From: Caviibacterium pharyngocola
Lineage (GTDB): Bacteria > Pseudomonadota > Gammaproteobacteria > Enterobacterales > Pasteurellaceae
Reading direction: 5' to 3'
NCBI RefSeq assembly: GCF_002795405.1
Contig: NZ_PHGZ01000001.1
Location: forward strand, 22,598 to 86,597
DNA length: 64,000 nt
Below are positions 55,774 through 64,000 of the stretch, piece after piece (position 1 is the first letter of the stretch; the number at the start of each line of letters is the position of its first letter). The translations under genes and the position numbers were made by a program. Under the pieces are notes generated by a model that ran no database searches, was not told the origin of the DNA, and was given only the letters and a program-made list of their open reading frames with translations.

Positions 55774-58359
55774 ATGATTCAGTATATTCGAGTTGCTGAA
55801 CCGACACCGGCGTCGATTAAATTACAAAAAAATCAACTGAAACAAGCGGAAGCAGAAGGATTTGCACAAACGTCCGTTTACGATTTATTGACGGTACGCA
55901 CCCGATTTTGCGATGATTTGTTAATACATTTATGGCAGCATTTCGGCTTGGATCAAAATCCATTATTCAGCTTGATCGCCGTGGGCGGATACGGACGGGA
56001 AGAAATGTTCCCTTTATCGGATTTGGATTTTTTGATCTTAACCGATACGCCGCCGGATGCGGAAGCTGAGGATAAAATTCGACAATTCGTGCAATTTTTA
56101 TGGGATTGCGGATTTGACGTCGGTCATTCCGTGCGCACCTTGGCGCAATGCGAAGAAGAAGGAATGCGCGACATCAGTATCGCCACCAATTTGTTAGAAA
56201 GTCGTTATTTATGCGGCGACATAAAATCCTTCGGAAAATTGACCGCACTTTTGCAAAGCGAACGGTTTTGGTCGCTCAATGACTTTTTTAACGCCAAAAT
56301 TCAAGAAAAAGCCGAGCGTTATCAACGTTATAACAACACCGGATATAATTTGGAACCGGATATAAAATACAGTCCGGGCGGATTGCGCGATTTACATTTA
56401 TTATATTGGCTTGCATTGCGTCACACCGGCGCGAAAAATTTAGACGCGATTTTGCAAACCGGATTTATTTATCCGGAAGAATACCGATTACTGCAAGAAA
56501 GCCAAGAATTCTTATTCAAAGTGCGGTTCGCTTTGCACTTGATTCTGCGCCGTTATGACAACCGTTTATTGTTCGATCGGCAACTGAAAGTCAGCGAATT
56601 ATTGGGGTATCAAGGCGAAGGCAATCAAGCAGTCGAAAAAATGATGAAGGCATTTTTTCAAGCGTTACAATCCATTTCTTCGCTCGCTAATATTTTGACC
56701 AAACATTATCGCGAACATTTTTTAACTGTTACCGATGTGGATTCGATTGTTCGTTTGGATGAAAATTTCAGCTTAGTGAATAACGAAATTTATTTAACCC
56801 AAGGCGATTGTTTCTTGCACCAACCGGACAGCATTTTAGATTTATTTTTCCATTTAACCGCCCAACCGACGGCGGAAATTCATTCCGCTACCTTGCGTAA
56901 ATTGCATTTAGTTCTGAAAAATTTCCAAGGTTATCTGTGCGATATTCCGAGCGCGCGCGAGAAATTTTTGCGCTTACTTTCTCAGCCGAACGCCGTGCGA
57001 CGCGCTTTTGTGCCGATGCATCAATATGGCGTGTTGAGTATTTATTTGCCGCAATGGAAGGGGATTGAAGGCTTGATGCAATTCGATTTATTCCATAGCT
57101 ATACGGTGGACGAACATACCTTGCGCGTAATGTTAAAACTGGAAAGTTTTTTACAACCTGAAAGTTTACCGGCACACCCGATTTGCGCGGCGATTTTTCC
57201 GCAGTTATCCGACCGCACTTTAGTGTATTTAGCGGCGCTGTTCCACGATATTGCGAAAGGTCGCGGCGGCGATCACGCAGAACTCGGCGCGCAGGATATT
57301 CGTCGTTTTGCCGAAATTCACGGCTTCGATTATTCTCAAGCGGAAACAATGGCGTGGCTGGTGGAAAAACATTTGTTGATGTCAGTCACGGCGCAGCGGC
57401 GCGATATTCACGATCCTAACGTGGTGATGACGTTTGCGGCGGAAGTGCGCGATCAAGTGCGGTTGGATTTTTTAACTTGTTTAACGGTGGCGGATATTTG
57501 CGCGACGAACGAAACCTTGTGGAACAGTTGGAAACGATCGTTGTTGGCAACTTTATATCAATATACGGAGTTACAATTCCGTCAGGGAATGAATCATTTA
57601 TTGGATAACCACAAAAAAATCGCCGAACACCGCGAACAGGCGTTGAATTTGTTGCAACGGGAATATCCGTTGTTGGACAAAAAAGACATTTTGCGCTTGT
57701 GGAAACGTTGTCCGGACGACTATTTTCTGCGTAACACGCCGAAACAAATTGCGTGGCATACGCAATTATTATCGGAATCGGACGACGATGTGCTGGTGAA
57801 AATCAGTAACCGTTTTTCACTGGGCGGCACGGAAGTGTTTATTTATTGTAAAGACCAAGCGAATTTATTTAATAAAGTGGTGAGCGCCATCGGGGCAAAA
57901 CAATTCAGTATTCACGACGCACAAATTATCACCAGTTCGGACGGTTATGTGTTCGACAGTTTTATTGTGACGGAATTAAACGGCGAATTGGCGAAATTCG
58001 AGCGTCGGCGTTCTCTTGAAGAAGGATTGACGCAGGCGTTGCGTTCGGACAAATTACCCGAATTGAATTTAAGCAAAAACCGTCAGCTACAACATTTCCA
58101 AGTGAAAACCGATGTGCGTTTTTTAAATACGGAAAAAACCGATCAAACGGAAATGGAATTGTTCGCGTTGGATAAAGCGGGCTTATTGGCGGAAGTCGGG
58201 CGAATTTTTTCCGGTTTGGAATTGAATTTGTTAAATGCGAAAATTACCACGATCGGCGAAAAAGCGGAGGACTTTTTTATTTTGACCAATAAAAACGGCA
58301 CTGCACTAGATGAAGCGGAGCGGGCGAGTCTGAAACAAAATTTATTGGATTATCTGTAA
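55774..58359 (+). CDS. glnD: PII uridylyltransferase/uridylyl-removing enzyme
   Basis: Nitrogen sensor that adds UMP to PII protein when glutamine is low and removes it when glutamine is high. At 861 residues (890 in E. coli) it has all domains: nucleotidyltransferase with [19 protein letters not shown] near 73-91, the GlnD helper region ([14 protein letters not shown]), an HD hydrolase ([13 protein letters not shown]), and two C-terminal ACT domains. AGAAGGA precedes the ATG. Four uptake sequences fall inside or just after it. Confidence 0.96.
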   Translation: MIQYIRVAEPTPASIKLQKNQLKQAEAEGFAQTSVYDLLTVRTRFCDDLLIHLWQHFGLDQNPLFSLIAVGGYGREEMFPLSDLDFLILTDTPPDAEAEDKIRQFVQFLWDCGFDVGHSVRTLAQCEEEGMRDISIATNLLESRYLCGDIKSFGKLTALLQSERFWSLNDFFNAKIQEKAERYQRYNNTGYNLEPDIKYSPGGLRDLHLLYWLALRHTGAKNLDAILQTGFIYPEEYRLLQESQEFLFKVRFALHLILRRYDNRLLFDRQLKVSELLGYQGEGNQAVEKMMKAFFQALQSISSLANILTKHYREHFLTVTDVDSIVRLDENFSLVNNEIYLTQGDCFLHQPDSILDLFFHLTAQPTAEIHSATLRKLHLVLKNFQGYLCDIPSAREKFLRLLSQPNAVRRAFVPMHQYGVLSIYLPQWKGIEGLMQFDLFHSYTVDEHTLRVMLKLESFLQPESLPAHPICAAIFPQLSDRTLVYLAALFHDIAKGRGGDHAELGAQDIRRFAEIHGFDYSQAETMAWLVEKHLLMSVTAQRRDIHDPNVVMTFAAEVRDQVRLDFLTCLTVADICATNETLWNSWKRSLLATLYQYTELQFRQGMNHLLDNHKKIAEHREQALNLLQREYPLLDKKDILRLWKRCPDDYFLRNTPKQIAWHTQLLSESDDDVLVKISNRFSLGGTEVFIYCKDQANLFNKVVSAIGAKQFSIHDAQIITSSDGYVFDSFIVTELNGELAKFERRRSLEEGLTQALRSDKLPELNLSKNRQLQHFQVKTDVRFLNTEKTDQTEMELFALDKAGLLAEVGRIFSGLELNLLNAKITTIGEKAEDFFILTNKNGTALDEAERASLKQNLLDYL

Positions 58360-58403
58360 AATTCGGCAAAAAAGTACCGCACTTTGATTTGCTGATAAAT
58401 AAA

Positions 58404-58430
58404 GAGGGCGTGGAAATAATCCGCGCCCTC
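58404..58430. terminator. Bidirectional terminator between glnD and hemL
   Basis: GAGGGCG and CGCCCTC pair, extended by partial pairing inside the loop. T-rich sequence follows on the minus strand, so it mainly serves hemL. Confidence 0.7.
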
Positions 58431-58449
58431 AAAAATTTCGGCGTCGCCG

Positions 58450-59733
58450 TTATTTTAAGGCGGCAAAGGCAATGTCTGCAGCGGCTAAAGTGCGGTCGAT
58501 ATCTTCGTCGTTATGGGCTAAAGACATAAAGCCCGCCTCGAATGCGGACGGCGCGAGATAAACGCCTTGTTCCAGCATTTTGTGGAAGAAAATTTTGAAT
58601 TTTTCCACATCGCATTGCATTGCTTGTTGATAAGAGCTTACTTCCGCCTGATCGGTAAAGAATAAACCGAACATTCCGCCGACGTAGTTCACCACAAAAG
58701 GAACTTGGTGTTTTTGCGCTAAGGTTTTAAGTCCTTCGGCAAGTTTTTGTGTGAGGCAGGCAAGTTTTTGCTCGTTTCCGGCTTTTTTCAATTCGTTCAA
58801 ACAAGCTAATCCCGCCGACATTGCAATCGGATTGCCGGATAACGTGCCCGCTTGATAGACCGGGCCGGTAGGGGCAATGTATTGCATAATTTCTTTTTTC
58901 CCACCGAACGCACCGACCGGCATTCCGCCGCCGATGACTTTTCCTAAGGTGGTTAAATCCGGTGTTACGCCATAATAATGTTGCGCACCGCCGAGTGCGA
59001 CGCGGAAACCGGTCATTACTTCGTCAATAATGAAAACAGTGCTGTATTGATTACAAAGTTCGCGTAATCCTGCTAAGAAAGCGGGTTTCGGCGGAATGCA
59101 ATTCATATTGCCGGCGACCGGTTCGATGATCAAACAAGCAATATCGTTCGGATATTGTTCGAAAGCCTCTTTGACCGATTGTAAGTTATTGTATTCGCAG
59201 GTCAGCGTATGTTTGGCGAAATCTTCCGGTACGCCCGGCGAACTCGGTTGACCCAAGGTTAATGCGCCGGAACCCGCTTTGACTAACAGGCTGTCGGAAT
59301 GACCGTGATAACAACCCTCGAATTTAATGATTTTGTCTCGTTTGGTATAACCGCGCGCCAAGCGAATTGCCGACATTGTGGCTTCGGTACCGGAACTGAC
59401 CATTCTGACCATTTCAATCGACGGAACCAATTCGCAGACTAATTCCGCCAAATCGATTTCTAAAGGCGTCGGAGCGCCGAAACTTAAGCCTTTTTGTGCG
59501 GTGTTTAACACGGCGTCTAAAATAGCCGGATGATTATGACCTAAAATCATCGGCCCCCACGAACCGACGTAATCGATATATTGTTTTCCGTCCGTATCGA
59601 AAATATAAGCGCCTTGCGCGCGTTCAATAAATACGGGCGTTCCGCCGACGCCTTTAAATGCTCGAACCGGTGAATTGACACCGCCCGGAATAATTTGTTG
59701 CGAGCGCGAAAAGAGGGTTTCGGAATTTGTCAT
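58450..59733 (-). CDS. hemL: Glutamate-1-semialdehyde 2,1-aminomutase
   Basis: PLP enzyme making 5-aminolevulinate, the first dedicated haem precursor in the C5 pathway. The 427-residue protein has the catalytic lysine at 265 in TLGKVIGGG, the same number as in E. coli, plus [26 protein letters not shown] and [10 protein letters not shown]. Its presence implies haem synthesis, unlike haem-dependent H. influenzae. An uptake sequence lies at the 3' end near 58487. Confidence 0.97.
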   Translation of the reverse strand: MTNSETLFSRSQQIIPGGVNSPVRAFKGVGGTPVFIERAQGAYIFDTDGKQYIDYVGSWGPMILGHNHPAILDAVLNTAQKGLSFGAPTPLEIDLAELVCELVPSIEMVRMVSSGTEATMSAIRLARGYTKRDKIIKFEGCYHGHSDSLLVKAGSGALTLGQPSSPGVPEDFAKHTLTCEYNNLQSVKEAFEQYPNDIACLIIEPVAGNMNCIPPKPAFLAGLRELCNQYSTVFIIDEVMTGFRVALGGAQHYYGVTPDLTTLGKVIGGGMPVGAFGGKKEIMQYIAPTGPVYQAGTLSGNPIAMSAGLACLNELKKAGNEQKLACLTQKLAEGLKTLAQKHQVPFVVNYVGGMFGLFFTDQAEVSSYQQAMQCDVEKFKIFFHKMLEQGVYLAPSAFEAGFMSLAHNDEDIDRTLAAADIAFAALK

Positions 59734-59875
59734 TGCTTATCCTTTTATCTAGGTTATTTATCGAATTATGCGCGTATTGTACTGTAAAACTCGGTAAATT
59801 TATAAAAATATTTATGTAGCGATTTTTCTTTATGATATGCTGTGCACCACAGATTTTTATCCAATTTTAATAGCT

Positions 59876-60946
59876 ATGCTACTCAGTTTATTCGTGACAT
59901 TTTTAGGTGCGTTGGTAACGTTATTTGTAATGCGACCTATTGCGCAAAAAATCGGTTTGGTCGATAAACCGAATTATCGTAAACGCCACCAAGGTGCGAT
60001 TCCGCTTATCGGCGGTATTTCTTTATTTATGGGCAATCTTTGTTTCTATTTGTTGGAATGGGATCAAATGCGCCTTCCCGGTCTTTATTTGTTCAGTATT
60101 TTCGTGTTGTTAATGATCGGCATCTTGGATGACCGTTTTGATATCAGCCCGTTTTTACGCGCCGGAATTCAGGCGTTTTTGGCGATTTTAATGATCGATA
60201 TGGGCAATATTTATCTCGATCATTTAGGGCAAATTTTAGGTCCGTTTCAATTAACCTTAGGTTCAATCGGCTTGATGATCACGGTGTTCGCGACCATTGC
60301 GGTGATTAACGCCTTTAATATGATTGATGGCATCGACGGCTTGTTAGGCGGATTGTCAAGCGTGGCGTTTATCGCGATCGGTATTTTGCTGGTAATGGAT
60401 AATCAAATGGATTTAGCCTATTGGAGTTTCGCGTTAATTATCGCTATTTTGCCGTATTTTATGATGAATTTAGGTATTCCGTTAGGACCGAAGTTTAAAG
60501 TATTTATGGGCGATGCCGGCAGTACTTTAATTGGCTTCACGATTATTTGGATCCTGCTTTTGAGTACGCAAGGCAAGGGACATCCGATGAATCCGATTAC
60601 TGCATTGTGGATTATTGCGATTCCGGTGGTGGATATGATTGCGATTATTTATCGTCGCGTCAGAAAAGGAAAAAGCCCGTTTCGTCCGGATCGCTTACAC
60701 GTTCATCATTTAATGATGCGGGCGGGATTAACCTCTCGACAAGCATTCTTATTGATTACCTTTATGGCGGCGTTATGCGCCGGTTTCGGTATTCTCGGTG
60801 AAGTGTTTTATATTAACGAATGGATAATGTTTATCGCATTTATTTTACTGTTTTTTGTCTATTCGTTTTCGATCGCCAGAGCGTGGCGCATCACCCGTTG
60901 GGTTCGCCGAATGAAACGTCGCGCAAAACGTTTAAAACAAGCTTAA
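59876..60946 (+). CDS. wecA: UDP-GlcNAc:undecaprenyl-phosphate GlcNAc-1-phosphate transferase
   Basis: Starts lipid-linked glycan synthesis by moving GlcNAc-1-phosphate to undecaprenyl phosphate. The 356-residue membrane protein has IGLVDKPNYRKRHQGAIPLIGG, NAFNMIDGIDGLLGG, FMGDAGSTLIGF and the HVHH motif (DRLHVHHLMMRAG). An in-frame ATG at 59837 would add 13 residues, but it abuts a TATGAT that looks like a -10 element, and the shorter form fits the family length. Neither start has a clear ribosome site. The wzz-like gene follows after 16 bases. Confidence 0.93.
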   Translation: MLLSLFVTFLGALVTLFVMRPIAQKIGLVDKPNYRKRHQGAIPLIGGISLFMGNLCFYLLEWDQMRLPGLYLFSIFVLLMIGILDDRFDISPFLRAGIQAFLAILMIDMGNIYLDHLGQILGPFQLTLGSIGLMITVFATIAVINAFNMIDGIDGLLGGLSSVAFIAIGILLVMDNQMDLAYWSFALIIAILPYFMMNLGIPLGPKFKVFMGDAGSTLIGFTIIWILLLSTQGKGHPMNPITALWIIAIPVVDMIAIIYRRVRKGKSPFRPDRLHVHHLMMRAGLTSRQAFLLITFMAALCAGFGILGEVFYINEWIMFIAFILLFFVYSFSIARAWRITRWVRRMKRRAKRLKQA

Positions 60947-60962
60947 TTTTATTGAGGTATTT

Positions 60963-61754
60963 ATGTCATATCAGCAACATCGTGGTAAACAATTTTTTAT
61001 TGTGCTTATTTTGACCGCACTTTTTGCTTTAGGCGGTTATGGTGCAAGTTATTTTTCTAAACAGTTTTGGCGAGCGGAGGCGGAAATCGTTGCGCCAACG
61101 ACTAACGAATTAGGCAATTATTATTCTTTATTTTCGATATATCAACTGATTAGCGGAGAAAAGGCAGCCGCATCTGAATCATCGAAACGGGTTTTTCACG
61201 AATTTCAACGCCAGTTAGCGGCGTATGATAATATCAGCGGATTTTGGCAGAATAGCGCACTTTATAAACAACAAGTGACGGGAAATACGCAAAATGATGG
61301 AATGTTATTAGATGAGTTAGTTCGTCGAGTGTCTTTTAGTCGAGAAACGCCAGAAAGTGCGGCGAAAATAAGCCTTGAATCGGATAACCCGAAACAAGCG
61401 GTCGAGTTATTGCTAGGGTTAATGGAATACACCAATTATGTGACAAGAAGTGTGGTATATAACGAATTGATTGCGCAGTGGAAAGATTTATTCAATCAAG
61501 TTAATAGTGCGACGCAATTAAAATCCGGACAACAGGCGGATGCGCAAGATTGGCAAGGTAAATTAAATATGATGAAATCAGTTAGTGCGTTGGATAATAA
61601 TTTGATTGCCTATCGCTATATGAAAAAACCGATGCTGCCAATTTATGCTACTTATCCGGATCGTTATTTATGGGCGGTGATTGGCGGTGCTGGCGGATTG
61701 GTGTTCGGATTACTTCTTATTTTGTTATTTCCATCAAAACGAAAAGAAAGCTAA
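60963..61754 (+). CDS. Wzz-family polysaccharide chain-length regulator
   Basis: A 263-residue inner-membrane protein with two membrane helices (about 9-30 and 237-256) around a periplasmic helical domain. The proline-rich MKKPMLPIYATYPDR before the second helix is the family mark. The position after wecA suggests WzzE-like control of polysaccharide length, but no other glycan genes lie in the window. TTGAGG precedes the ATG. An uptake sequence is found near 61012. Confidence 0.82.
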   Translation: MSYQQHRGKQFFIVLILTALFALGGYGASYFSKQFWRAEAEIVAPTTNELGNYYSLFSIYQLISGEKAAASESSKRVFHEFQRQLAAYDNISGFWQNSALYKQQVTGNTQNDGMLLDELVRRVSFSRETPESAAKISLESDNPKQAVELLLGLMEYTNYVTRSVVYNELIAQWKDLFNQVNSATQLKSGQQADAQDWQGKLNMMKSVSALDNNLIAYRYMKKPMLPIYATYPDRYLWAVIGGAGGLVFGLLLILLFPSKRKES

Positions 61755-61879
61755 AAGGTAAATCAAGAAAATGTGCAATGCATTTCTTGTCGGAATTCTA
61801 AAAAATAATCGGCTTTATTCTAAATAATAAACAAATTGCACAAAAAACTGTCTTGTAAATAAAAAAATAAAAAAAATAC
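61755..61879. other. AT-rich gap before the ribosomal operon
   Basis: 125 bases of AT-rich sequence between the wzz-like gene and the rrn promoter. No hairpin or gene seen. A/T tracts just before the promoter could act as an UP element. Confidence 0.45.
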
Positions 61880-61908
61880 TAGACAAGTGATTTGTAAACT
61901 CTTAATAT
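61880..61908 (+). promoter_or_regulatory. Stable-RNA promoter of the tRNA-rrn operon
   Basis: TAGACA and TAATAT with a 17-base spacer, preceded by A-tracts and followed by the GC-rich discriminator ACGCCCCGC. The start should be near 61915. This form is typical of stringently controlled promoters and mirrors the one at 45272-45300. Confidence 0.78.
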
Positions 61909-61930
61909 ACGCCCCGCAACGACGCAATGA

Positions 61931-62007
<77 letters not shown>

Positions 62008-62039
62008 GAGCAATGTTAGATCCAGGTCGTTAATTTTAT

Positions 62040-62116
62040 GGTGGCTATAGCTCAGTTGGTAGAGCCCCGGATTGTGATTCCGGTTGTCGTGGGTTCAAGT
62101 CCCATTAGCCACCCCA
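62040..62116 (+). tRNA. tRNA-His (GTG)
   Basis: 77 bases including the encoded extra G at position -1 and CCA. The loop TTGTGAT gives anticodon GTG. Closely matches E. coli tRNA-His. Confidence 0.95.
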
Positions 62117-62140
62117 AATTTCTATTATTAGAATAGATGT

Positions 62141-62217
62141 CGGCGAGTAGCGCAGCTTGGTAGCGCAACTGGTTTGGGACCAGTGGGTCGTAGGTTCAAA
62201 TCCTATCTCGCCGACCA
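62141..62217 (+). tRNA. tRNA-Pro (TGG)
   Basis: 77 bases with CCA. The loop TTTGGGA gives anticodon TGG. It ends 8 bases before boxA. Confidence 0.95.
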
Positions 62218-62225
62218 CTTTATTT

Positions 62226-62237
62226 TGTTCTTTAACA
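62226..62237 (+). promoter_or_regulatory. rrn boxA antitermination site
   Basis: TGTTCTTTAACA matches the rrn boxA consensus TGCTCTTTAACA in 11 of 12 positions. NusB/S10 binding here allows read-through of the ribosomal operon. Confidence 0.88.
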
Positions 62238-62269
62238 ATTTATCAGACAATCTGTGTGGGCACTTGTTG
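62236..62269 (+). other. 5' arm of the 16S precursor processing stem
   Basis: This stretch, including ATCAG and AATCTGTGTG, pairs with 63955-63989 downstream of 16S, forming the long duplex that RNase III cuts to release pre-16S rRNA. Confidence 0.75.
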
Positions 62270-62395
62270 ATAGACTTTGTTTGAAAAAAATTTTAATTTT
62301 GAAGTCTTAATAGGTGCTAACTTAGAAATTCATTATTCATTTACTTAAGTAAATCGAAGCGATTTTTTTGTCAGCAGTATTGAGCGATTGAACTT

Positions 62396-63935
<1,540 letters not shown>

Positions 63936-64000
63936 CCAAGAAACGAAGATACGACAGCGAGTGTTCACACAGATTGGCTGATAGGTTGTAGACAAGAAAA
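63936..64000 (+). other. Start of the 16S-23S internal spacer
   Basis: 65 bases after 16S up to the window edge. It contains the 3' arm of the processing stem (63955-63989). Any spacer tRNA would lie beyond the window. Confidence 0.8.

Overview
The window is ordinary chromosome from a member of the Pasteurellaceae. Three things point there. The 9-base DNA uptake sequence AAGTGCGGT (or its complement) occurs about fifty times by eye, close to the Haemophilus influenzae density. Gene order matches that family and its enteric relatives (holD-rimI, udk-dcd-asmA, galE-ampG-adk, map-glnD, wecA-wzz). The 16S gene, tRNAs and ribosomal leader are gammaproteobacterial. The uptake sequence is the Hin subtype (Haemophilus, Aggregatibacter, Pasteurella, Basfia). 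The wide set of transport and catabolic genes fits a rumen-type species such as Basfia/[Mannheimia] succiniciproducens, but the species call is inference. No prophage, insertion sequence, CRISPR array or clear pseudogene was seen.

Layout. 1-7.4 kb: hexuronate uptake and breakdown, with a divergent pair of units: dctQ-dctM-GH31 glycosidase leftward, and dctP-uxuB-uxaC-kdgK-eda rightward. Between them lie a perfect CRP site and two UxuR/ExuR-like operators. 7.5-9.4 kb: rimI, holD and rsmC. 9.4-13.7 kb: an AfuABC-type ABC importer whose binding protein looks like a sugar-phosphate binder rather than an iron binder. 13.9-17.8 kb: udk-dcd-asmA and sotB. 17.8-18.1 kb: a nested palindromic repeat. 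18-24.4 kb: ghxP, a glycine-zipper lipoprotein, galE, ampG, a BASS-family transporter and adk. 24.4-29.2 kb: an exported ATP-dependent DNA ligase, codBA and a core-type methionine synthase.

29.3-41.6 kb is a complete sulfate assimilation block: CysTWA importer, sulfate-binding protein, then cysG-H-D-N-J-I. CysH carries iron-sulfur cluster cysteines, so it should reduce APS directly, and no APS kinase gene is present. 41.8-45.2 kb: nagB-nagA and nagC for N-acetylglucosamine catabolism. 45.3-45.7 kb: tRNA-Met, -Leu, -Gln, -Gln. 46-61.8 kb: a divergent Nramp-like transporter, prlC with a heat-shock-type promoter, ybaN, an oligopeptide-binding lipoprotein, mrcB-yacL-erpA, map-glnD, hemL and wecA-wzz. 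61.9-64 kb: start of a ribosomal operon with tRNA-Arg, -His and -Pro directly ahead of boxA and a complete 16S gene, ending in the 16S-23S spacer.

The common theme is carbon, sulfur and purine acquisition under recognisable global control: CRP sites at the hexuronate and amino-sugar loci and perhaps at afu, PurR boxes at ghxP and codB, and uptake-sequence pairs reused as terminators. I did not find a clearly undescribed system. The points most worth checking are the sugar-phosphate reading of Afu, the kinase-less sulfate pathway, the Nramp homologue without metal ligands, and the palindromic element.
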